This document shows positions 1 to 6,528 of a DNA stretch of 64,000 bases, in pieces. The notes under the pieces are model-generated. The model was given only the letters and a program-made list of their open reading frames with translations, was not told where the DNA came from and ran no database searches. Within the stretch, counting starts at the first letter, position 1. The number at the start of each line of letters is the position of its first letter. Source of the DNA: Syntrophaceae bacterium UBA2280 (GTDB lineage Bacteria > Desulfobacterota > Syntrophia > Syntrophales > Smithellaceae); assembly GCA_002347685.1 (NCBI GenBank), contig DDWS01000045.1, forward strand, positions 1 through 64,000. Direction: 5' to 3'. The position numbers and the translations under genes were made by a program.

Positions 1-2
1 AC

Positions 3-857
3 CGTTTGGGAAAGGAGCCGGGTTACAAACCGGAACCGAACCTCGGGGGCCGCCGCGACTTCGGCCAGATAATGCGACATATCCCGCTTTGGGCATATCC
101 CTTAATCTTTGTCAATTTCATGCGCCAGAGCTGGTCAAATACTGTTCCCGCTTACACTCTCCATTTGCAAATGCCGCAGGGGCCGAATGAGCCTCTGACT
201 TATAGCCTCGTGCACATCCACACACAGCGCGTGGAAAAGATCAGGCAGTTTGGAAAAGCTTATGATGCCACGATCAACGATGTCATGGTCGCGGCGTATT
301 ACCGGGCACTAGTCAAATTAGCCGGATGGGACAATAAATCAATGCTCCGCCTGCAGACCACAATTGACCTGCGGCGTTGGTATCTTCCGAACGAAAAAGC
401 CGGGGGCATCTGCAACCTTAGCGTTTATGAATATCCCAACCTGGGCCGCACCCTGGGCAAGGACATAGGAGAGACCGTGGACATGGTGAGCAGGAGTACC
501 ATGTCGCGGAAAAATAGCTGGCCAGGCCTCACCGATATTTGTCTGCTGCCGTTATTGACACTATTGTCATTGGAGAGCTATGTTAGATTGGGAATCAAGG
601 GCGTAGCCTATTTGACCAAAAAGAAAGCCTTCCCCAACGCGTTTACCAACATGGGAGAGATCAAAAAGGAAAGCGTCACATTTGGGATCGAGCCCACCCG
701 CGCATATCTGCTTACACCCTTTATCTTTCCGCCCCTTTTCGGAGGAGGCATGAGCATGTATCAGGGCGAACTTACCCTTTGCGGAGGTGTGCCGGCGCAT
801 GCCCTGAAAACCATTGATCTGTTCTATCAGGCCATAGTCGAAAATCTGCCGGGGTAG
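3..857 (+). CDS. condensation-domain-like acyltransferase, C-terminal part (partial at window edge)
   Basis: The reading frame is open from the first bases, so the true start lies outside the window and the visible 284 residues are the C-terminal part. The stretch around residues 75-100 (HIHTQRVEKIRQF then ATINDVMVAAYYRAL) resembles the C-terminal half of condensation-domain or alcohol-acyltransferase-like proteins (NRPS condensation, PapA or wax-ester-synthase superfamily). In those proteins this region follows the HHxxxD catalytic motif, which is not visible here. The substrate cannot be deduced. It ends about 470 bases before the next gene, so it is probably the last gene of its unit. Family-level assignment only. 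Confidence 0.55.
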   Translation, partial: RLGKEPGYKPEPNLGGRRDFGQIMRHIPLWAYPLIFVNFMRQSWSNTVPAYTLHLQMPQGPNEPLTYSLVHIHTQRVEKIRQFGKAYDATINDVMVAAYYRALVKLAGWDNKSMLRLQTTIDLRRWYLPNEKAGGICNLSVYEYPNLGRTLGKDIGETVDMVSRSTMSRKNSWPGLTDICLLPLLTLLSLESYVRLGIKGVAYLTKKKAFPNAFTNMGEIKKESVTFGIEPTRAYLLTPFIFPPLFGGGMSMYQGELTLCGGVPAHALKTIDLFYQAIVENLPG

Positions 858-1325
858 ACGGGATACTTCTCATCCCACCAAAACAAAATCAAGCACAACA
901 GGCACAAATCCTCAATTCTAACGACTGCCCAATACTATGGACCTGCAGGTGCTATACATTGCCGCTTCCGAAAAATAAAACATCGATGATGGATTATTCC
1001 CGTGATGTTTTTCCTGCAATGTTCACTTGAGATACTTTAAAAACTATGCAAGATTTCAAACGGAAATAGTTTAAATGCTGCGGCACAGACCGGGATGAAA
1101 AAGGGGCCTGCGAAAAAGTGATGAATGGCCTGGTGTTTCTTTTCCACGAAGCTGGAAACGGAGAAACAATGGAAGGCATTGACCTAAACATGCACGCACT
1201 GTATTTCTACCCGACCTCGACTCAAGTGGGAAGGTTTGATTTTTATTGTATAGCAGGTCTTTCCATATCTGAAAAAGAATCATCAACATTTGTCGTTTAA
1301 ATACAATCCTGCCTGTGAGGATGAC
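858..1325. other. intergenic stretch, nothing recognised
   Basis: About 470 bases without a convincing gene, RNA or terminator. Short frames exist in both directions, but none has a ribosome binding site and protein-like composition together. Confidence 0.5.
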
Positions 1326-2384
1326 ATGAGAAAAGTGCTTATTACGGTATTTGTAATCCTTGCCTTTTTCGCCGCCTTTGTCGCTAAGACGCTCTACGAC
1401 GCAGGCCAGTTTAAAACAATAATTCAACATTACGAAGGCACCTGTATCCGGGTAGCAGGCCTGCCTGGTCCCGAGGACATCACTATCCATCCCTGGACTG
1501 GCATAGCCTTCATATCTTCCGATGATCGCAGGGCCACCAAGGCGGGCGCGCCCGTTCAGGGCGCCATCTATGCCCTTGATTTAACCGAGAAGGACCCAGC
1601 ACCAAAGAAACTCACTGCAGGCTTCGACAAGGAATTTCATCCTCATGGCATAAGCCTGTATCTTGACGGCACTGGGAAGGCGTTCCTTTTCGTCATCAAC
1701 CATACAAAAGAGGGCAGTTTCGTGGAAATATTCGAATATGTTGGCGGTGCCCTCGTCCATCGTGAATCCATAGGGCACCCCCTCATGTTCAGTCCCAATG
1801 ACCTGGTTGCTGTAGGAGTGCGTAGCTTTTACGCAACCAATGACCACGGCTTCACCTCCTCCTCGTGGCGCATGTTGGAAGATTTTCTGCCGCTCAAGCG
1901 CTCATACGTCATGTATTATGACGGGAAGGACATGCGCGTCGTCGCGAAGGGCTTTGGTTATGCCAATGGGATTAGCGTAAGCGCTGACGGAAAGATTCTT
2001 TACCTGGCAGCCACGCTGGACAAGGCCATCCACGTCTTTACCCGTGACATAGCCTCCGGCAGTCTGTCCCCAGCCTACGATATCGATGTAGGAACCGGCC
2101 CCGACAACATCGAGCTTGACACCACAGGCGCCCTGTATGTGGCATGTCACCCGAAAATGCTCGAATTTTTAGCCCATTCAAAGGATAAGGGGAAAAGTTC
2201 TCCTTCGCAGATTCTAAGAATAACGGCTAAAGACAAAGGCGATTATATAATTGATGAGATATATCTCAACGACGGGAAACAGATTTCCGCTGCGAGCGTG
2301 GCCACACCGATCAATGGGGGCTTTCTTGTCGGGCAGGTGTTTGAGGATCATGTCCTGATTTGCAGCGAAAAAAGGGGCCGGTAA
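1326..2384 (+). CDS. paraoxonase/arylesterase-like six-bladed beta-propeller
   Basis: A 352-residue protein starting at the ATG preceded by GTGAGG, not at the upstream in-frame TTG. Residues 4-21 are a hydrophobic N-terminal anchor or uncleaved signal, as in paraoxonases. The calcium-site and active-site motifs of the PON family appear in order: E50-D51 (GPEDI), H107 (HPHGIS), N158 (SPNDL), N172-D173-H174 (TNDH), N214 (YANGI), D260-N261 (GPDNIE) and H275 (CHPK). PON-type enzymes are calcium-dependent lactonases and arylesterases. Lactonase activity on acyl-lactones is plausible but inferred. The motif match is nearly complete, so the family call is firm and the substrate unknown. Confidence 0.8.
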   Translation: MRKVLITVFVILAFFAAFVAKTLYDAGQFKTIIQHYEGTCIRVAGLPGPEDITIHPWTGIAFISSDDRRATKAGAPVQGAIYALDLTEKDPAPKKLTAGFDKEFHPHGISLYLDGTGKAFLFVINHTKEGSFVEIFEYVGGALVHRESIGHPLMFSPNDLVAVGVRSFYATNDHGFTSSSWRMLEDFLPLKRSYVMYYDGKDMRVVAKGFGYANGISVSADGKILYLAATLDKAIHVFTRDIASGSLSPAYDIDVGTGPDNIELDTTGALYVACHPKMLEFLAHSKDKGKSSPSQILRITAKDKGDYIIDEIYLNDGKQISAASVATPINGGFLVGQVFEDHVLICSEKRGR

Positions 2385-2389
2385 AGTGA

Positions 2390-2518
2390 AAACCGATATG
2401 TGAAAAATGGAAAGGTATTGCTGGGCGGGGAAGCAATGCCGTTCTCGAACCCGCCACGATGCTGCTGCTGGGAATCGGGCTGATCGGTTTGGAAGGGGTA
2501 AGGAGAAAGCAGAATTAG
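2390..2518 (+). pseudogene. orphan PEP-CTERM sorting-signal tail
   Basis: One reading frame is open from base 2390 to TAG at 2516-2518 and has no start codon. Its last 24 residues run LEPATMLLLGIG, LIGLEG, VRRKQN, which is the tripartite PEP-CTERM signal: a proline-containing motif, a hydrophobic helix and a basic tail. PEP-CTERM tails direct exported proteins to exosortase. The preceding propeller gene stops at 2384 in another frame, so this is either a remnant of a lost PEP-CTERM protein or a tail cut off by a frameshift. It is followed by a terminator at 2542. Confidence 0.7.
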
Positions 2519-2541
2519 TAAACTGGGTCTCGACTTAAATC

Positions 2542-2574
2542 AAAAGGCAGGGTCGCAGGGCTCTGCCTTTTTTT
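2542..2574 (+). terminator. rho-independent terminator
   Basis: AAAAGGCAG pairs with CTGCCTTTT around a short loop and runs into a T tract. It sits 24 bases after the orphan PEP-CTERM tail. Confidence 0.75.
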
Positions 2575-2945
2575 GTATATATATTTCGATCCGCAATGAT
2601 CAATCCTGAATACTGCCATTCTGAGCAGTTTCGTCAACCGGATGAACCAAAATTTAGCGGCCCACAGGGCAAAAAACGGGACATTCTTTTCAGACGACAG
2701 CTTCCGTCTAAAAGGAAGGCCTGAAACTCCGGAAGAGTGTCGGAATGCTTTACATCTGACGAATTTTCCATATTATCAACCACACAACATTTGCCGGTAA
2801 TAAAGACCTAAAGCCGTGTGCACTTTTTAATGTTCCTTGTTTTCAAAGGATTTATCGCTTTTCTTTCAAAATCAAAAAGCGTATAAAGATAACGATTTTT
2901 CGGAAAAAACCACGCACGACATATTGATTGTTGTGAGTAAATAAA
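2575..2945. other. AT-rich intergenic leader of the cassette region
   Basis: About 370 bases with no gene, recognisable attI site or integrase fragment. Base composition becomes AT-rich from about 2780 onward, which marks the left edge of the foreign-looking segment. Confidence 0.4.
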
Positions 2946-3344
2946 ATGACAAAAGAAGCCAAATTATACTGCGACGCGATGAATGCAGAGTATGCGAGAG
3001 TCTGCTTGTGTAAATTACTGAAATATAAAAAAGCATTAAACAATATTCCAGATGGTTTTGATAAATCCCCCGCTTCATGCCAATGTCTTTTTCTTGCAAG
3101 AGAAAAACTAAACAACGAGATTGAACGCAAAAAAGAAAAGTATTGGTCTTTCACTAAACCATTATTAATTACAATCATTGGCGGTCTTATTGTTAGTATC
3201 ATTATTTATTTTTTCTTTGGGCGTGCCAATAATGCCAATATTCTCCCAAACACGCCGTCGCAACAACGCCAGCAACAACCGGAAGAAGACAAGAAAGATG
3301 TTCCGTCCAGAAACCAAAAAACTTTACCTCCAACGCAATTATGA
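2946..3344 (+). CDS. hypothetical membrane protein, probable cassette gene 1
   Basis: A 132-residue protein of no recognised family. Residues 1-70 are lysine-rich with several cysteines, residues about 76-91 form one strongly hydrophobic segment (LLITIIGGLIVSIIIYFFFG), and the tail is rich in Gln, Pro and charged residues. AT content is high and unlike the flanking genes. The ribosome binding site is weak. An antisense frame over its 3' half also encodes hydrophobic residues, so the coding strand rests mainly on cassette orientation relative to the attC-like site downstream. It could be a small inner-membrane protein; no function is proposed. Confidence 0.5.
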   Translation: MTKEAKLYCDAMNAEYARVCLCKLLKYKKALNNIPDGFDKSPASCQCLFLAREKLNNEIERKKEKYWSFTKPLLITIIGGLIVSIIIYFFFGRANNANILPNTPSQQRQQQPEEDKKDVPSRNQKTLPPTQL

Positions 3345-3403
3345 AAAATACCAAAATAACAATAGCTTCTATCAATAGGAGAATAAAATATAACATAAAA
3401 ACC

Positions 3404-3452
3404 TCACAACAAGTCGCTAGAGCCGACAAGCGGCTCAGCGCCAGCGTTCGAC
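3404..3452 (+). repeat. attC-like recombination site 1
   Basis: The left end has AAC at 3408-3410 and the right end carries GTTCGAC at 3446-3452, close to the GTTRRRY core. Inside, CGCTagAGCCG pairs with CGGCTcAGCG and leaves an extra unpaired base, around the loop ACAAG. Unpaired extrahelical bases in an imperfect hairpin are the recognition feature of attC folded bottom strands. The site is compact at 49 bases. Confidence 0.65.
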
Positions 3453-3473
3453 ATAAGAAAGGAATGATCACAC

Positions 3474-3992
3474 ATGTTCAATAGTCTTCTACCACTAATC
3501 GTTATCCTCGTCCTTCTCTTAGCAATTGTCGCTACAATAAAAATATTCATGAAACAAAAAGCACAAGGTGAGCAGACTTACCCATACGAGAAGGATCCAG
3601 CTTTGTTCTCTCCTGCTGAACGCTCTTTCCTTGGCGTACTTGAGCAGGTGATTAATAATCGCTATCGTTTAATGGGGAAAATTCGTTTGGCAGACATCGT
3701 AAAGGTAAAAAACGGTTTAAACAAAAGTGCATGGCAAAATGCATTCAATAAAATCCAGAGCAAGCATGTTGACCTAGTTGCATGCGACCCCACGACACTG
3801 AGCGTTATATTTGTAATTGAGCTTGATGATAAAACACACAAACAATCAAAAACGCAAAACCGCGACAAATTCGTTGACAACGTTATGCGGGCTGCTGGTA
3901 TTCCTATCGTTCATTTTACGGCGAAAAATAGTTATTCCCTGCAAGAAATCGAAAGCATACTTTTACAAGCCGGGGTATTGGTCAAATCATAA
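3474..3992 (+). CDS. membrane-anchored DUF2726-like nuclease-fold protein, cassette gene 2
   Basis: A 172-residue protein with an N-terminal membrane segment (residues 6-24, PLIVILVLLLAIVATIKIF) followed by a DUF2726-like domain from about residue 45. It contains the usual LFSPAERSFL opening, RLADIV, a KHVDLVACDP segment and IELDDKTH. The D of VDLVACD and the E of IELDDKTH match the expected metal-binding acids of a PD-(D/E)XK-type fold, which suggests a DNA- or RNA-acting nuclease-like role. That role is inferred from fold relatives. The start has AGGA at suitable spacing. It lies between the two attC-like sites, so it would be a complete cassette. Confidence 0.7.
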   Translation: MFNSLLPLIVILVLLLAIVATIKIFMKQKAQGEQTYPYEKDPALFSPAERSFLGVLEQVINNRYRLMGKIRLADIVKVKNGLNKSAWQNAFNKIQSKHVDLVACDPTTLSVIFVIELDDKTHKQSKTQNRDKFVDNVMRAAGIPIVHFTAKNSYSLQEIESILLQAGVLVKS

Positions 3993-3995
3993 AGA

Positions 3996-4055
3996 GTCGT
4001 ACAAGGCGCTAAAGCCGATCGCCGCTTCGCGGCTCCGGCTGATTTTTTCGTAGGC
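3996..4055 (+). repeat. attC-like recombination site 2
   Basis: GTCGTAC at 3996-4002 and CGTAGGC at 4049-4055 stand where the two outer core sites of an attC would be, the second resembling GTTAGGC with one T missing. The centre is a strong hairpin in which AGCCG and CGCCGC pair with GCGGCT and CGGCT around TTC. The degenerate right core may have lost recombination activity. Confidence 0.6.
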
Positions 4056-4481
4056 ATGAAAAATATGAAATTAAAAATAATAACAGATTGCTCCAGAATT
4101 GATTGGCATATCGTAGCTGATTCACTGAGAAAAGTTGGAATGGCTTACCATGAACCAGAAGTACATAAGAGGGCTTTTGAAGCCAGTCATACAACGATTT
4201 TCATTTATGAAGAATCACAGTTGATCGGCTTTGGAAGAGCAATATCTGATGGTGAATATCAGGGAGCAATTTATGATGTTGCAGTTATGCCAGAGGCACA
4301 AGGAAAGGGTATTGGAAAAGTCATCATTCAAGAAATTTTAAATCGACTTCCAAACTGTAATATCATTCTTTATGCAACCCCCGGAATGCAAGGTTTTTAT
4401 AAAAAGCTTGGGTTTGGATCTATGAAAACAGGGATGGCTTTATTTACATCTCCACAAGCGATGGAAAGGTTCACTGAATAG
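4056..4481 (+). CDS. GNAT-family N-acetyltransferase, probable cassette gene 3
   Basis: A 141-residue single-domain acetyltransferase. The acetyl-CoA-binding motif A is clear (AVMPEAQGKGIGKVII, about residues 83-98, with QGKGIG as the pyrophosphate loop). It is followed by the usual C-terminal strand and helix (YATPGMQGFYKKLGF). The start follows the second attC-like site by no spacer at all, and no clear ribosome binding site is visible. An alternative ATG lies three codons downstream. GNAT enzymes are frequent integron cargo, with targets ranging from antibiotics to small metabolites; the substrate here is unknown. Base composition is AT-rich, unlike the gene after it. Confidence 0.8.
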   Translation: MKNMKLKIITDCSRIDWHIVADSLRKVGMAYHEPEVHKRAFEASHTTIFIYEESQLIGFGRAISDGEYQGAIYDVAVMPEAQGKGIGKVIIQEILNRLPNCNIILYATPGMQGFYKKLGFGSMKTGMALFTSPQAMERFTE

Positions 4482-4541
4482 CGGGCGGGGGTTCTCCATC
4501 TGCCCAAAAAACAACAAATCACTAACCATCCGGCCGTTGTC

Positions 4542-6497
4542 CTAAACATCCCAGAAGAAAATGACGCCGCTTGTGGGGAAAACCCATTCTTCATGGGAGA
4601 CGCGAATGGTGACAGACTTGCCCTTCACGGTATCCATGAAAGCCTGTGGATGACGGCCGGAGAAGAAGCGTTCGGCACGGACATTTTTAAGGCCGGCGTT
4701 TTCATAGAGGAAATTAATTTCCAGCCCCCGGGTCGGATACAGAAGGTACACGGGGAATGTCCTATTCCCTTTCGCTTTTTTCGTGAGAATTTCGATTTCG
4801 ATTTTCACTTCCGTGTTGATCTTTGATTTGAGCTGCTCGCTGCCGAACCAGACTTCATAGCCGCGCTTCGTCTTTTTGGTCTCGATGACGGGGATATCTT
4901 CGCCGTCGATACGCATCTTTTCCACGGTAAAATCCCGCTCCAGCACCAGGTCGTCGCCGCCGCCCAGAATCCATCGATACTCACAGTTTTCATCTTCCAT
5001 CAAAGAAGAAAGCTGTGCGCTGTCGGAGGCGCAGCCGATCATGAATGTATCACTGCGGATCGTTTTTTTATATTCAACATGGGTTTTCAGCTGATAATAT
5101 GCATCCGCCCGGCGCCGGTGGCCGCTGACTTCCGGCAGCGGAGAGATGGTGATGTTATACCGGAAACAGGAGCGCAGTTCGAGCTGTCGGTCTTCCTTGC
5201 CGAATAGGGTTTCAAACATTTCGTAGTAGATGGCGTTGCCGAGTTCCTCGTTACGGGTGCGGGTCTGCAGGCAATGGCGGATAATATGGTCGATGCGTTT
5301 GATGGATTTTTCTTCGTCGGGCACGAAGATTCTGCGTAGTCTCGGAGCCACCGCATCGGTTTCGCCCTTTTGCAAAAAGACGCGCGGGGCTCGTTTGCCC
5401 AGAGCGCAGAGAATTTCATAGCTGATCGTCCGGGCTTTTTCGGCTATTTCATTGGCGCTGATATATTCGTCGCCCTGCCGGCCGAGCAATACCACTTCAT
5501 CGCCGACATCACAGTCGGGAATTCCGGTCACATCGAGCGTGCACATGTCCATGGAGACCCGTCCGATAATCGGCACGCGCCGGCCCAGGATGAGCGCTTC
5601 TCCAAGGTTCGACAGGATAAAAGGGTATCCGTCCCCGTAGCCCACCGGAATCGTCGCCACGCGGGTTTTTTCTTTCGTTACGTAGGTGCTGTTGTAGCCG
5701 ATGCCGTAGCCCGCGGGAAACTCCTTGACAAGGATGATGGTGGTTTTAAAGGACATCACGGGTAACAGCGCGGCTTTATTTTTTGTTTCCTCTGAAGGAT
5801 AAATGCCGTAGGTCATAATACCGGGACGCACCATGTCCAGCGCGAAAGCCGGATAGTTCAGGACGGCCCCGCTGTTGTCCATGTGGATCAGGGGGATGGA
5901 AATTCCGAGGGTTTGCAGTTCGGCCAGCAATCCGGAAAAAAGGTGCCACTGCTCGTGATTATAAGGGATCAAAACCTCACTGGCGGCAAAATGACTAAAC
6001 AGGCCTTCCAGAAGGATGTTCGGCATAGCCTGAATATGGCGGATCAACTCCACCGCCTCGGAGCGCGTTGTGCCGCCGCGTCCCATGCCGGTGTCCACCT
6101 CAACGTGGACGGATATTTTCCTTCCGGTTTTTTCCAGATGTGCCTCCAGATTGTCGGCAAAAGCCCTGTCGGAAACGGATGGTGTCAGATGGTACTTAAT
6201 GATTTCGGGAATCTCGGCTGCCGTGGAGGGCCCCAGAATGACAATGGGCGCTTCAATGCCGCTTATCCGCAGTTGAACACCCTCATCCGCGTTGGCTACA
6301 CCCAGCATCCGCGCGCCCTCGCGAAGCGCGGCATGGGAGATTTCCACCGCGCCGTGACCGTAGGCGTCGGCTTTAACGGTCTGCATAAAACCAACCTCTT
6401 TTCCGATCAGTCGCCGGATCTCCCGGAGATTTGCGGCAAAGTGGTCCAGGTCGACTTCGACCCAGCTTCGATAATTGGATTCTTTTTTTAATGACAT
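4542..6497 (-). CDS. alr: alanine racemase with a large C-terminal extension
   Basis: A 651-residue protein. Residues 1-375 form a complete alanine racemase, which makes D-alanine for peptidoglycan from L-alanine. The PLP lysine is K42 (VKADAYGHG), the second catalytic base is Y268 (GIGYNSTY), and SMDMCTLDVT and SYEILCALGKRAPR are typical. Residues about 376-651 are an extra domain of roughly 275 residues that I do not recognise; it is rich in charged residues and beta-type stretches. Ordinary Alr proteins end near 370-390. There is no stop or frameshift between the parts, so this is one fused protein. It is transcribed away from the cassette region and follows the cyclase gene by 31 bases. 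Confidence 0.88.
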   Translation of the reverse strand: MSLKKESNYRSWVEVDLDHFAANLREIRRLIGKEVGFMQTVKADAYGHGAVEISHAALREGARMLGVANADEGVQLRISGIEAPIVILGPSTAAEIPEIIKYHLTPSVSDRAFADNLEAHLEKTGRKISVHVEVDTGMGRGGTTRSEAVELIRHIQAMPNILLEGLFSHFAASEVLIPYNHEQWHLFSGLLAELQTLGISIPLIHMDNSGAVLNYPAFALDMVRPGIMTYGIYPSEETKNKAALLPVMSFKTTIILVKEFPAGYGIGYNSTYVTKEKTRVATIPVGYGDGYPFILSNLGEALILGRRVPIIGRVSMDMCTLDVTGIPDCDVGDEVVLLGRQGDEYISANEIAEKARTISYEILCALGKRAPRVFLQKGETDAVAPRLRRIFVPDEEKSIKRIDHIIRHCLQTRTRNEELGNAIYYEMFETLFGKEDRQLELRSCFRYNITISPLPEVSGHRRRADAYYQLKTHVEYKKTIRSDTFMIGCASDSAQLSSLMEDENCEYRWILGGGDDLVLERDFTVEKMRIDGEDIPVIETKKTKRGYEVWFGSEQLKSKINTEVKIEIEILTKKAKGNRTFPVYLLYPTRGLEINFLYENAGLKNVRAERFFSGRHPQAFMDTVKGKSVTIRVSHEEWVFPTSGVIFFWDV

Positions 6498-6528
6498 TTA
6501 CATTCCTGTTCCAAAAGACGCTCCAGAG

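Larger units (their letters stand above)
2946..4490 (+). mobile_element. putative integron gene-cassette array without integrase (CALIN-like)
   Basis: Three same-strand AT-rich genes (2946, 3474, 4056) are separated by two attC-like imperfect palindromes at 3404-3452 and 3996-4055. Each palindrome lies just after the stop of one gene and just before the start of the next, the arrangement expected of integron cassettes. No integrase or attI was found, and no third attC is obvious after the last gene. The right edge runs into the GC-richer alanine racemase gene, whose strand is opposite. Interpretation is inference from site structure and layout. Confidence 0.6.

Noticed and set aside
1118..1300. 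60-residue frame before the paraoxonase-like gene
   Set aside because: No ribosome binding site, unusual composition and no recognisable features.
3202..3471. Minus-strand hydrophobic frame opposite cassette gene 1
   Set aside because: It overlaps the attC-like site and has no ribosome binding site. Cassette layout favours the plus-strand frame, though this is not certain.
4482..4541. Possible third attC after the acetyltransferase gene
   Set aside because: Only weak CAAC/GTTG pairs without an internal stem or the core consensus; not distinguishable from chance.
5883..6491. Plus-strand frame of about 200 residues inside alr
   Set aside because: It lies fully opposite the alanine racemase N-terminal part, which has all catalytic motifs.
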